From Neorhizobium vignae (GTDB lineage: Bacteria > Pseudomonadota > Alphaproteobacteria > Rhizobiales > Rhizobiaceae), in contig NZ_JNNU01000008.1 of assembly GCF_000732195.1 (NCBI RefSeq), positions 62,001 to 126,000 on the forward strand: DNA of 64,000 nucleotides, in the 5' to 3' direction. Below the pieces are notes generated by a model. It ran no database searches and was not told the DNA's origin. It saw only the letters and a list, made by a program, of their open reading frames with translations. The position numbers were made by a program, and so were the translations under genes. Below, piece after piece: positions 42,838 through 51,696 of this stretch (positions are counted from its first letter, which is position 1; every line of letters starts with the position of its first letter).

Positions 42838-43272
42838 TTACGCGACGAGTTTCGGCGCGGCACGGAAACCGGCCTTTTCGATGCCTGCGATGGCGCAAAG
42901 CTCATCATTGTCGCCAATGTCTCCGGAAATGCCGACGGCGCCGATGACACTGCCTTCTCCATCGACGATCAGGACGCCGCCAGGAGACGGCACCATGCGC
43001 CCGGCGCTGACAGACGCAAGGACGGTGATGAAGGTCGGGTTCTTCGCCGCGCGTTCCGTCAGCTCACGGGTGCCGAAGCCCATGCCGAGCGAACCCCAGG
43101 CCTTGCCATAAGCGATATCGAACCGGACGATACCGGCGCCGTCCTCACGTTTGTAGGCGACCAGATGGCCGCCGGCATCGAGCACGGCAACGACAAGCGG
43201 CGCAAGCGACCGGGCGCGACCTTCGGCCAGCGCAGTGTCAATGATAATTGAGGCGTCGGAAAGCTTGAACAT
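42838..43272 (-). CDS. GlcG/HbpS-family protein
   Basis: A 144-residue member of the GlcG/HbpS (formerly DUF336) family: VAVLDAGGHLVAYKREDGAG at the centre, IAYGKAWGSLGMGFGTRELT, and the typical GGVLIVDGEGSVIGAVGISG with DNDELCAIAGIEKAGF at the C-terminus. Members occur in many catabolic operons; some bind haem or cobalamin-like ligands, but the role is unclear. ATG 43272 is used because the longer frame overlaps the permease gene. Confidence 0.85.
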   Translation of the reverse strand: MFKLSDASIIIDTALAEGRARSLAPLVVAVLDAGGHLVAYKREDGAGIVRFDIAYGKAWGSLGMGFGTRELTERAAKNPTFITVLASVSAGRMVPSPGGVLIVDGEGSVIGAVGISGDIGDNDELCAIAGIEKAGFRAAPKLVA

Positions 43273-43309
43273 ATCGGGATCCAATGTGGTTTTGAGGATT
43301 TTAAGGGCT

Positions 43310-44077
43310 TCAGCGGCTGGTGGCCTGCCAGCGCAGGAGACGTCTTTCGGCAATCGACAGGAGACGGCTGCCGACAAGGCCGATAGCACCGAGAATGACG
43401 ATGCCGGCAAAGAGATCCGGCGAGCGGAAACTCCGGCTGGCCGCCAGAATGCTCTGGCCAAGCCCTTCGCGGCTGGCGAGCATTTCACCGACCACGGCCA
43501 GAATGAGCGAGATGGTCAAGCCAAGCCGCAGGCTGGCGAGTATCATCGGCATGGCGCTCGGCAGCGCTAGTTTCCAGATCACTTCGAGGCGGCTGAGGCC
43601 GAGCACCTGGCTGACTTCGTAGAGGCGCGGTTCCATGGCGGCAAAACCGTGAATGGTGGCAAGCAACATCGGCCACAGCGCGCCGAAAGCAATCACGACC
43701 AGCACCATGTGATCCGAGAAGCCGAGAAAGGCGATGGCGACCGGGATCATCGCCGAAGCCGGCAGCGGCCGCAGCAGTTCGAGCATCGGGGCGATGAAGG
43801 CCCGCGCCCGCTTCGATATGCCGACCAGTGCGCCGAGCAGGATGCCGACGAAGGAGGCCAGCAGCCAGCCGAGCAGCATGCGCTGTATCGTCTGCAACGT
43901 CTGTTGCAGAAGCGCGCCGCCGGAAAGGCCTTTCACCAGCGCGGCATAGGTTCGCTCCGGGCCGGGAAAAAAGATCGGCGACACCAGTTTTGCATCGGTG
44001 ACCAGTTTCCAGACAAGAATGAAAAGCACCAGCCCGCCGATGCCAAGCAGCAGCTTGCGCAGGGAGAGATGCCTCAT
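43310..44077 (-). CDS. ABC transporter permease (SsuC/TauC type)
   Basis: A 255-residue membrane protein with about six helices and the coupling motif EVSQVLGLSRLEVIWKLALP near residues 158-177, typical of nitrate/sulfonate/taurine-type permeases. It overlaps the preceding permease gene by four bases (ATGA). The two permeases differ in sequence and probably form a heterodimer, unusual for this class, in which a single permease often forms a homodimer. Confidence 0.85.
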   Translation of the reverse strand: MRHLSLRKLLLGIGGLVLFILVWKLVTDAKLVSPIFFPGPERTYAALVKGLSGGALLQQTLQTIQRMLLGWLLASFVGILLGALVGISKRARAFIAPMLELLRPLPASAMIPVAIAFLGFSDHMVLVVIAFGALWPMLLATIHGFAAMEPRLYEVSQVLGLSRLEVIWKLALPSAMPMILASLRLGLTISLILAVVGEMLASREGLGQSILAASRSFRSPDLFAGIVILGAIGLVGSRLLSIAERRLLRWQATSR

Positions 44078-44850
44078 CGCCCCTCTCCCTTGACGAAGGC
44101 CGGAAAGAAGTTCCTTTGCGCGGCATTGAGAGCCGCGCTGACGAGCCAGCCTATGGCGCCTATCCAGATCAGGTAGGCAAACATTTCCGCCGGCCGCAGC
44201 GCCTGCTGCGCCATCATGATGCCGTAACCGAGACCGAGCGGATTGGCGGTAATCTCCACCGTGACCGCGACGACGAGCCCATAGCCGGCGGCCAGCTTCA
44301 GCGACATGAAAAGTTGCGGGAGGATAGCTGGCAGAACGATCTTCGTCAGCCGGGCTATGAAGCTGAGCTGCAGCATGTTCGACACTTCCATCAGCCGCGG
44401 CTCCACTTCCTTGACCGCGGCACGCGCCAGCACAACGGCCGGCCATAACAGGCCGAGCGCGATGATGACGATTTCCATTTCCACGCCGAAACCGAGCAGC
44501 ATCATCACCACCGGGATCAGTGCCACGACCGGGATCGGCCGCAAGAGCTCGATGGTGAGATCGAGCGCATCGTCGGCGATCCGCGAAAGACCGAGCACGA
44601 TGCCGAGAAATGACCCGCCTCCAACACCCAGAACGCACCCGACCGCAGCGGCTTTCAGCGTGTCTGCCGTTGCCCGCAGCAACGATCCATCAGCGATGAC
44701 CGAGACGAAGGCGCGGGCGATATCGAACGGGCTCGCGAGGCTATCGCTTTCCAGGTGGCTCACCGTTGCCGCGACCTGCGCCACGACGACGAGGGCAACC
44801 GGTAACAAAGCCGCGCGCCAGCCTGACTTCAACAGAGCTGCCGCGCTCAT
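44074..44850 (-). CDS. ABC transporter permease (SsuC/TauC type), second subunit
   Basis: A 258-residue permease. The coupling loop is EVSNMLQLSFIARLTKIVLP near residues 155-174, and the helices around GFGVEMEIVIIALGLLWPAV follow the family pattern. It overlaps the ATPase gene by four bases and the next permease by four, so all three are translationally coupled. Confidence 0.85.
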   Translation of the reverse strand: MSAAALLKSGWRAALLPVALVVVAQVAATVSHLESDSLASPFDIARAFVSVIADGSLLRATADTLKAAAVGCVLGVGGGSFLGIVLGLSRIADDALDLTIELLRPIPVVALIPVVMMLLGFGVEMEIVIIALGLLWPAVVLARAAVKEVEPRLMEVSNMLQLSFIARLTKIVLPAILPQLFMSLKLAAGYGLVVAVTVEITANPLGLGYGIMMAQQALRPAEMFAYLIWIGAIGWLVSAALNAAQRNFFPAFVKGEGR

Positions 44851-45671
44851 TGGTGATCGTCCTTGATCAGATCGTAGAGCTCGCGGCGCAGGCGCAGGAA
44901 TTCAGGATCCTCGCGGGTCAGCAACTGATCGCGGGGACGCGAAAGCGACACGTCGACGATCCGCCCGACGCGTCCCGGATTGGGCTGCAGGCAGACGATC
45001 CGGTCGCCGAGATAGATGGCTTCCTCCAGATCATGGGTGACGAACACCATGGTTGCGCCGGTTGACGCCACCAGGCCGAGAACCTCGTCCTGCAATACCT
45101 GCCGTGTCATGGCGTCGAGCGCGCCGAAAGGCTCGTCCATCAACAGCACTTTCGGCTCCTGCGCCAGGCAACGGGCGATCTGCAGGCGCTGCTGCATACC
45201 GCCGGACATTTCCGCCGGATATTTGTCGGCGTGGCGGCCGAGGCCGATCTTTTCCAGAAGGTCGCGAATGATTGCCGGCCGTTCTGCAGACGGGAAGCCG
45301 CGCGCCTCGAGCGCCAACGACACATTGCCGGCGGCAGTGCGCCAGGGAAGCAGCGCCTTGCCATAGTCCTGGAAGACGATCGCAACAGAACGGTTCGGCC
45401 CGGCAATCATCGAGCCATCGAGTTCGACGCTGCCGGATGTCGGTTTGGCGAGCCCCGCCAGCATGCGCAACAATGTCGTCTTGCCGCAGCCGGATGGACC
45501 GATGATGCAGACGGTCTCGCCGGCCGCAACGTCGAGGCTGATGCCGCCGATGATCTGCAGATTGCCGTAGGACAGTGTCACGTCGCGAATTCTGATCCGC
45601 GTCTCGTCGGATGCGGGCGCTGAATTTCTTGTACCCGTCTGCATGCGTGTGGAAAGCTGGGTTAGGGCCAC
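44847..45671 (-). CDS. ABC transporter ATP-binding protein (SsuB/TauB type)
   Basis: Cytosolic ATPase of 274 aa: Walker A GPSGCGKTT, Q-loop VFQDYGKALLPWRTAAGNV, signature MSGGMQQRLQIARCLA, Walker B VLLMDEPFGALDA and switch His in VTHDLEEA. The start is GTG 45671, with GGGAG eight bases upstream inside the end of the ThDP enzyme gene, and one base separates the two genes. ATG 45644 is an alternative start. Confidence 0.9.
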   Translation of the reverse strand: MALTQLSTRMQTGTRNSAPASDETRIRIRDVTLSYGNLQIIGGISLDVAAGETVCIIGPSGCGKTTLLRMLAGLAKPTSGSVELDGSMIAGPNRSVAIVFQDYGKALLPWRTAAGNVSLALEARGFPSAERPAIIRDLLEKIGLGRHADKYPAEMSGGMQQRLQIARCLAQEPKVLLMDEPFGALDAMTRQVLQDEVLGLVASTGATMVFVTHDLEEAIYLGDRIVCLQPNPGRVGRIVDVSLSRPRDQLLTREDPEFLRLRRELYDLIKDDHQ

Positions 45672-45672
45672 G

Positions 45673-47418
45673 TCAGGCTCCCTTCACAAGAGTGGCATGC
45701 GGGCCGCCACCCGCGCCCTTCTGAAATCCGTACGCATTCATCTTGGCGAAATACGGCATGCTTGGATGCGCCTCGAAGCGGACATGGCAATCGATCACCG
45801 CCGGCAGGCCGGAGGCAACAGCACGTTCCAGCGCCGGCCCGATCTCTTCGACCGTCGTGACACGCTCTCCGTGGCATCCGAACCCGCGCGCCACGTCGGC
45901 ATAATCCACGCCATCGAGATCCGTGCCGAACGAGAAGTCGTAGGTCTTCCGCTGGCCCATCTTGATGACACCCCAGGAGGCGTTGTTGTGGATGATGTTG
46001 ATGATCGGCAGACCATACCGCCGGGCCGTGTCGAGTTCCGACAGCGTGAAACCGAAGGCGCCGTCGCCGCAGATGTTGAACACCGGCTTGTCCGGATGAA
46101 GAAGCTTCAGCGCCACGGCATAAGGCGTGCCGAAACCGAGCTGGCACATGCCAGGTTCGTGGAAACGGGTGCGCTCGATGATCGCCGGCGTCAGGTCGTT
46201 GCTCCAAAAAGAGGTGTGGCCACCATCATACGCGACCAGCGCATCGGCCGGCAGGAGTTTGCCCAGCGCCATGCCCAGGCGGGCGGGATGCATGATCGCG
46301 CCGGTATCCTCGTTCATGCGCTCAAGCTTGCCGCGATAGGCCGCATAGACATCGCGCAGCCGCCCGAGCCATTTGCCCCAGTCGGGCATGCTGCGCCCCT
46401 TCAACGCGGCCACAAGATCGGCAAGCGCGCTGGCCGCATCGGCCCAGATACCGAGTGCATGCGGTGCGTTGGCCCCAAGGCTCATCGGATCGATGTTGAT
46501 GTTGATCAGGTCTGCACCGCCCTTGCCCAGCGCGCCGCCATCATCCCAGAGCCAGGATGAAAAGCGGCAGCCGAGGGCGAGTATGACGTCTGCCTCTGCC
46601 AGTGCCACCGGAATGGCATCACCGCCTATAATGCCGCCATGGCCGATGAAGAAGGGCGAATCCGACGGCACGGTGCCGATGCCCATCTGGGTGGCAAGCG
46701 CCGGCGCCTCGAGCAGCGCAAGGAGTTCGCGAAAGAGATCGCCGCCATTCGCCGAAACGACGCCACCGCCTGCAACCAGCACAGGGCGCTTGGCCTGTGC
46801 CAGCATATCGGCGGCGCGGGCGATCTGGGCGGCGGATGCCCTCGGCCCCTCCACCGCACGATAGGCAGATGGCGGAAGCGACAGCGCCTCCTCATCGAAA
46901 TCGAATTTCGCGGTGAATATTTCCTGCGGCACGTCGAGATGAACCGGACCCCGCCGCCCGGTCATCGCCTGGCGAAAGGCATCGCGGACCAGATCGGGCA
47001 GACGACGCCCGTCATGCACGACGGCGCTCCATTTGGTGATCGGCTTCAACAGCGCATGGGTGTCGAGATCCATGAACATGCCGCGATTGGGATAGGCCGC
47101 GGCTTGGTGATTGTTGGAGGTGACGAGAAGCAGCGGCAGATTGTTGTTGAAGGCGGTGCCAAGACCGCCGACCAGATTGGAAGATCCAGGCCCCATTTCA
47201 CCCAGCGCCACGCAGATCCGTCCGCTTGCCGCCGCGACACCGGCGCCCATCAGCGGGCCGCTGGCCTCATGGCGTACGCCCAGATAACGGATCGAGGGCT
47301 CGCGGGAAATCGCATGCAGCAGCGGGTTCAGCTTGCCGCCGGCAATGCCGAAGACGAAGGGAACTGCTTCCGGAACGAGCAAACGGGTCATCGCTTCGGC
47401 GCCGGTCATCTGGACCAT
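45673..47418 (-). CDS. Thiamine diphosphate-dependent decarboxylase-like enzyme
   Basis: A ThDP enzyme of about 581 residues with three domains. The N-terminal Pyr domain carries the cofactor-activating Glu in YLGVRHEASGPLMG. The middle domain shows FFIGHGGIIGGDAIPVALAE. The C-terminal PP domain has the metal motif GDGAFGFTLSELDTA through IINIIHNNASWG. These fit the acetolactate synthase/benzoylformate decarboxylase group. With an aldehyde dehydrogenase in the operon, the simplest role is decarboxylation of a 2-oxo acid to an aldehyde; acyloin synthesis or C-C lyase activity is also possible. ATG 47418 has AGGTG five bases upstream; GTG 47433 and ATG 47421 are alternatives. It lies between the binding-protein and ATPase genes. 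Confidence 0.8.
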   Translation of the reverse strand: MVQMTGAEAMTRLLVPEAVPFVFGIAGGKLNPLLHAISREPSIRYLGVRHEASGPLMGAGVAAASGRICVALGEMGPGSSNLVGGLGTAFNNNLPLLLVTSNNHQAAAYPNRGMFMDLDTHALLKPITKWSAVVHDGRRLPDLVRDAFRQAMTGRRGPVHLDVPQEIFTAKFDFDEEALSLPPSAYRAVEGPRASAAQIARAADMLAQAKRPVLVAGGGVVSANGGDLFRELLALLEAPALATQMGIGTVPSDSPFFIGHGGIIGGDAIPVALAEADVILALGCRFSSWLWDDGGALGKGGADLININIDPMSLGANAPHALGIWADAASALADLVAALKGRSMPDWGKWLGRLRDVYAAYRGKLERMNEDTGAIMHPARLGMALGKLLPADALVAYDGGHTSFWSNDLTPAIIERTRFHEPGMCQLGFGTPYAVALKLLHPDKPVFNICGDGAFGFTLSELDTARRYGLPIINIIHNNASWGVIKMGQRKTYDFSFGTDLDGVDYADVARGFGCHGERVTTVEEIGPALERAVASGLPAVIDCHVRFEAHPSMPYFAKMNAYGFQKGAGGGPHATLVKGA

Positions 47419-47486
47419 CATATCACCTGTCACTTGGGAAAAGTGGCCAGGGCGCCGCCGCCCCGGCCTTTAAGCACGCCGGGCGA

Positions 47487-48413
47487 TCAGGGTGCGATCA
47501 GGCCAGCGGTGTCGATCTTGCCGGTCAGCATGCCGCCTTCTCGCATGGCCTTGTCGAAATAGTCGAGGGCGGCCTTGGTCGGCACGGTCTTGCATTCCGG
47601 CAGCTCGATCTTGTTCAGAACCTCGATCGGCAACTTCGTGTATTTCGACACGATCTCGCGGGTCTTGCCCTGATTGGCAGCCACGAATTCCGCCGCCTGG
47701 CCAAATGCCGCCCGGAAGGACTTGATCGTTGCAGCATTTCCCTTGGCCCAGTCGCGGGTGGCGACGAAGGTCGTGTAGGGCAGGCCTTCGGGGATGTCGG
47801 TCATGTAGTTGAACGCCACCTTGCCGTTCGACTGGCTGACGGCACGGCCGAGCGAGGGTTCCCCGGCGATGATCGCATCGATCGTGCCGCCCTTCAGCAC
47901 GTCGGCCGTGTTCGGGATCGGCACTTCGATGAAGGTGATACCCTTTTCTGCAACATTCTTCTGCTTCAGCCACTGGCGAAACAGGATGTCGAGGGTACCG
48001 CCGATGCTCGGCGTGCCGACCTTCTTGCCGATCAGGTCTTCCGGCTTGTTGATATCGACGCCGGACCGTACCGCAAGGCCGGCATTTTTGGCGGTGCGCG
48101 GCGCGGTGACGCCGCAATTGGCGACGACCACAAGATCGATGCCGCTATCGACCGCCTGTAACAGGACCGTTGGCGAAACGGCAACGATCTGGTGAGAACC
48201 GGCAACCAGCGCCGCGACCAGCGTCTGATTGGAGCCGGTCGGCAGGAAGTCCACGGTCAGTCCGTTTTTCTCGAAAAGCCCCTCGTCCTTGGCGACGAAC
48301 GCTGCTTCGACCTCCGCGATCGGAGGGGTGCCGATGGCGATCTTGGTTTGGGCCCATGACGGGGCCGCGCTGGCCGCAAAAACGCCAGCAAACAGAATTG
48401 CGCGCTTGAACAT
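47487..48413 (-). CDS. ABC transporter substrate-binding protein (NMT1/SsuA type)
   Basis: An exported receptor of 308 residues. Residues 1-21 are a signal peptide (MFKRAILFAGVFAASAAPSWA). The mature part has the NMT1/THI5-like pattern: VEAAFVAKDEGLFEKNGLTV, VAALVAGSHQIVAVSP, LIGKKVGTPSIGGTLDILFR and GTIDAIIAGEPSLGRA. Known ligands of this class include sulfonates, taurine, aromatic acids and pyrimidines. ATG 48413 is used; the extra residues upstream overlap the promoter. It is the first gene of the operon and diverges from the LysR gene at 48540. Confidence 0.85.
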   Translation of the reverse strand: MFKRAILFAGVFAASAAPSWAQTKIAIGTPPIAEVEAAFVAKDEGLFEKNGLTVDFLPTGSNQTLVAALVAGSHQIVAVSPTVLLQAVDSGIDLVVVANCGVTAPRTAKNAGLAVRSGVDINKPEDLIGKKVGTPSIGGTLDILFRQWLKQKNVAEKGITFIEVPIPNTADVLKGGTIDAIIAGEPSLGRAVSQSNGKVAFNYMTDIPEGLPYTTFVATRDWAKGNAATIKSFRAAFGQAAEFVAANQGKTREIVSKYTKLPIEVLNKIELPECKTVPTKAALDYFDKAMREGGMLTGKIDTAGLIAP

Positions 48414-48502
48414 GATTTTCTCCTCCACTGAAGGGCTCCTCAACCCACGGTGACTATCCCAAGCCGGCCGCCTTTCATCAATAGACAGAACGGTAGTTCA
48501 GC

Positions 48503-48520
48503 TATAACCTCTAGGTTATA
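48503..48520. promoter_or_regulatory. LysR-box-like palindrome between divergent ABC operon and LysR gene
   Basis: TATAACC-TCTA-GGTTATA: seven-base perfect arms around four bases, with the T-N11-A spacing. It lies 20 bases before the LysR start and about 90 bases from the binding-protein start, exactly where a LysR protein that controls a divergent operon and itself would bind. Confidence 0.7.
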
Positions 48521-48539
48521 TCGAATTTGGGAGGATGCG

Positions 48540-49457
48540 ATGAATCTCAGAAAGTGGGAGTATTTTCTGAGGGCTGCCGAATTGGGCAATCTGTCGCGCG
48601 TGGCTGAAAAGCTCGATATCTCACAACCCGCGCTCAGCCGCCAAATCACAGCTCTCGAACAAGAGGTTGGGGCGCCTCTCTTCAATCGCACCGGTCGCGG
48701 CCTGACGCTGACGCCGGCCGGTGAGGTTTTTCGCGCCCGGGCGGAGGCCATCCTGGAAGAGATTTCCCGTGTTCCGCAGGAAGTGGTGCATGCCGCCAAC
48801 ACACCGTCCGGCCGGCTCGCCTTCGGCGCACCGCCATTCATGGGACGCGTCCTGACCGGAGAACTGGTCGCCAACTACGTCGAGGCCTATCCGCATGTGC
48901 GGCTTCGCGTCCGCGGGGCACATTCCTTCCAGCTCCGCGAGGCGATCTTCTTTCGCGATATCGACATCGGCATCCTGGCGGCACCGCTGACCGAGCCGGA
49001 TCTGCATACGGAGCCGTTGCTGCAGGAGCAGCTTTACCTGGTCGGCCCGGCTGACAGCAGACTTTCCCCTGACCATCCGATCAGCCTTGGCGAGGTGGCC
49101 GATCGTCCCCTGATCCTGACACCCCGCCCCGACGGTCTGCGGACCCTCATCGACACCGAATTTGCCCGGATCGGCCGCCGGGCCCGGGTCGCGGTCGAGA
49201 CGGAATATGCGCCGATGGATGACCTGATCCGCCGCAATGTCGGCTTCACGATCATGCCGTTTTGCGGAATGATCAACTCGCCCCTCACCCAATTCGCCTG
49301 GGCGCCGATCGACAAGCTGCACGTCACCTGGCTGATCGCCTCGCTGCAAAATACCGAGCGTACCCTTGCAGCAAAACGCCTGACGGAAATGCTGCTGGCC
49401 TCGACCGAGGACAATATCCGCATGGGCCGATGGGAGGCGACCTATCTCGGCAGATGA
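48540..49457 (+). CDS. LysR-type regulator of the divergent ABC/ThDP operon
   Basis: A 305-residue regulator. The HTH (WEYFLRAAELGNLSRVAEKL, DISQPALSRQITALEQEVGA) occupies residues 5-45 and the effector domain starts near 92 with RLAFGAPPFMGRVLTGELV. ATG 48540 is preceded by GGGAGG. The divergent layout and the palindrome at 48503 support direct control of the 48413-to-40394 operon, probably as an activator that senses the imported compound. Confidence 0.9.
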   Translation: MNLRKWEYFLRAAELGNLSRVAEKLDISQPALSRQITALEQEVGAPLFNRTGRGLTLTPAGEVFRARAEAILEEISRVPQEVVHAANTPSGRLAFGAPPFMGRVLTGELVANYVEAYPHVRLRVRGAHSFQLREAIFFRDIDIGILAAPLTEPDLHTEPLLQEQLYLVGPADSRLSPDHPISLGEVADRPLILTPRPDGLRTLIDTEFARIGRRARVAVETEYAPMDDLIRRNVGFTIMPFCGMINSPLTQFAWAPIDKLHVTWLIASLQNTERTLAAKRLTEMLLASTEDNIRMGRWEATYLGR

Positions 49458-49601
49458 AATTCGTCTGATCGATTCTGAAGGAAACGTTAAGCTCTTGAAG
49501 GGATATGAACCGCTGTCGCCCTTGGCAAACCCGTGGAGTTTGACAGCCTGATCGCCTATCTCGACGTCGCGCTTGGCCGAACGTCTCCCTCGATTTGATC
49601 C

Positions 49602-49616
49602 TTGATCAAAGATCAA
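49602..49616. promoter_or_regulatory. 15-bp palindromic operator, copy 1 (upstream of kynU)
   Basis: TTGATC-AAA-GATCAA, perfect six-base arms with a three-base centre, 37 bases upstream of the kynU start. An additional TTTGATC half site lies just before it (49594-49600). Copies 2 and 3 are at 58040 and 62276. A GntR-type repressor site is the best guess. Confidence 0.8.
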
Positions 49617-49653
49617 TTTGTTGATAGGCAAAATGCACCAAAAGGTGTTTGCC

Positions 49654-50847
49654 ATGACGGATTTTTCGAAGACACGCTCGCTGTTCTACCTGCCGGAAGG
49701 CGTGATTTACCTCGACGGCAACTCGCTGGGGCCTCTGCCGCTTTCAGCCAAAGCCCGCGTCGCCGGCCTGATGACCGACGAATGGGGCGAACTGCTCATC
49801 AAGGGCTGGAACAAGGCCGGCTGGATGATGATGCCGCGCCGGATCGGTGACCGTGTCGGCAAGCTCGTCGGCGCTGCCGGAGGCACGATCGTGATGGGCG
49901 ATACGCTGTCGATCAAGGTCTACCAGGCGCTGGCCTCGGCGATCGATCTCGCGCCGGAACGCAAGGTCATCCTCTCCGACAGCGGCAATTTTCCCTCCGA
50001 CCTTTATATCGCCCAAGGCCTGATCGGCTCGCTCGGCCGTGGCCATGAGCTGAAGATCGTCGAGCCGGAAGCCGTGGAGGCCGCAATCGACGAGACGGTC
50101 GCCGTGGTGATGCTGACCGAAGTGGATTACCGCACCGGCCGTCTGCACGACATGAAGGCGCTGACGAAAAAGGCGCATGCGGCAGGGGCCGTCACCGTTT
50201 GGGATCTTGCCCATTCCGCCGGCGCGCTGCCGATCGATCTGTCCGGTTCGGAAGCCGATTTCGCCGTCGGCTGCACCTACAAATACCTCAACGGCGGCCC
50301 CGGCGCGCCGGCTTTCATCTATGTGGCGCCGCGCCATGCGGACAAAATTCGGCCGGCCCTTTCCGGCTGGCTTGGCCATGAGGCGCCCTTCGCCTTCGAT
50401 CTCGACTACCGCCCCGGCGGCGGCATCGACCGGATGCGCGTCGGCACCCCGCCGATCCTTGGCCTTGCCGCGCTCGATGCGGCGCTGGATGCCTGGGACG
50501 GCGTCGAGATGGCGGACCTGCGCCGGCAGTCGATCAAGCTCTGCGACCTGTTTATCGCCGAGGTCGAAAGGCGCTGCCCGATGCTGGTGCTCGCTTCGCC
50601 GCGCGACGGCACGAAGCGCGGTAGCCAGATTTCCTTCCTTCACCCGCAAGGTTACGCGATCATGCAGGCGCTGATCGCCCGCGGCGTGATCGGCGATTTC
50701 CGCGCACCGGATGCGATCCGCTTCGGTTTCACGCCGCTCTATATCGGCGAGAATGACGTCATCAGGGCCGTCGATATCCTTGAGGACATCATGTCGAACA
50801 GTCTTTGGGACACGCCCGAATACAAGCAACGGGCACTCGTGACATGA
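49654..50847 (+). CDS. kynU: Kynureninase
   Basis: PLP enzyme of 397 residues that hydrolyses kynurenine to anthranilate and alanine. Key segments are [11 protein letters not shown] at residues 19-29, [18 protein letters not shown] at 106-123, [12 protein letters not shown] at 182-193 with the PLP-contacting Asp184, and Lys210 in [16 protein letters not shown] as the Schiff-base lysine. [17 protein letters not shown] is typical of the family. ATG 49654 is used because AAGGTG precedes it by about seven bases; the frame extends to 49618. The stop overlaps the kynA start (ATGA), so the genes are coupled. A 15-bp palindrome just upstream probably controls the operon. Confidence 0.95.
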   Translation: MTDFSKTRSLFYLPEGVIYLDGNSLGPLPLSAKARVAGLMTDEWGELLIKGWNKAGWMMMPRRIGDRVGKLVGAAGGTIVMGDTLSIKVYQALASAIDLAPERKVILSDSGNFPSDLYIAQGLIGSLGRGHELKIVEPEAVEAAIDETVAVVMLTEVDYRTGRLHDMKALTKKAHAAGAVTVWDLAHSAGALPIDLSGSEADFAVGCTYKYLNGGPGAPAFIYVAPRHADKIRPALSGWLGHEAPFAFDLDYRPGGGIDRMRVGTPPILGLAALDAALDAWDGVEMADLRRQSIKLCDLFIAEVERRCPMLVLASPRDGTKRGSQISFLHPQGYAIMQALIARGVIGDFRAPDAIRFGFTPLYIGENDVIRAVDILEDIMSNSLWDTPEYKQRALVT

Positions 50848-51683
50848 GCTCGAAACCCTACGACCCATCGCAGGACGGCGCGGAAATGTCTTTCCGCGAT
50901 AAGATGTCCTATACCGACTACCTGCAGCTCAACGACGTGCTCGGGGCGCAGAAGCCGATCTCGGACGCGCATGACGAACTCCTGTTCATCATCCAGCACC
51001 AGACGTCGGAACTGTGGATGAAACTGGCGATCCACGAGGTCACCTCGGCGATATCGGCCATCCGCGACGACAATCCCCGGCCCGCGTTCAAGATGCTGTC
51101 GCGCGTGGCGCGCATCTTCGAACAGCTGAACAATGCCTGGGACGTGCTGCGCACCATGACGCCCAGCGAGTATACGACATTCCGCGATTCTCTCGGCAAG
51201 TCCTCCGGCTTCCAGTCCTACCAGTACCGGGCGGTGGAATTCCTGGCCGGCAATCGCAATCTGGCGATGCTCGGCCCGCACGCGCACCGGCCGGATATCC
51301 TGGAAAAGCTCGAAGCCATTCTCGCCAAGCCGAGCCTTTACGACGAGGCGCTGCTGCTTTTGAAACGCCGTGGCTTCGACATCGGCGAAGACGGGAACCG
51401 GACCGGCTGGCGCGAGAACCGCAGTGAGAACCCGAACGTCCTGGAGGCTTGGCAGCAGGTCTATAGCGCACCCGGAAAATACTGGGAACTCTACGAACTG
51501 GCGGAAAAACTCGTCGACTTCGAGGATTATTTCCGCCGCTGGCGTTTCAACCACGTGACCACGGTCGAACGGGTGATCGGCTTCAAGCGCGGCACCGGCG
51601 GCACGTCGGGCACGCAATATCTCAAGAAGATGCTGGAGATCGAACTGTTTCCCGAACTCTGGCGCGTTCGCACCGTCCTTTGA
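50844..51683 (+). CDS. kynA: Tryptophan 2,3-dioxygenase
   Basis: Haem dioxygenase of 279 residues that opens the indole ring of tryptophan to N-formylkynurenine. Conserved blocks are [36 protein letters not shown] with a substrate-site His, [15 protein letters not shown], and [20 protein letters not shown] with the haem-ligand His and the flexible GTGGTSG loop that closes over substrate. Length is typical of bacterial TDO. It lies between kynU and the formamidase gene; only 13 bases separate it from the latter. Confidence 0.95.
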   Translation: MSSKPYDPSQDGAEMSFRDKMSYTDYLQLNDVLGAQKPISDAHDELLFIIQHQTSELWMKLAIHEVTSAISAIRDDNPRPAFKMLSRVARIFEQLNNAWDVLRTMTPSEYTTFRDSLGKSSGFQSYQYRAVEFLAGNRNLAMLGPHAHRPDILEKLEAILAKPSLYDEALLLLKRRGFDIGEDGNRTGWRENRSENPNVLEAWQQVYSAPGKYWELYELAEKLVDFEDYFRRWRFNHVTTVERVIGFKRGTGGTSGTQYLKKMLEIELFPELWRVRTVL

Positions 51684-51696
51684 TGCAGGAACCAAG

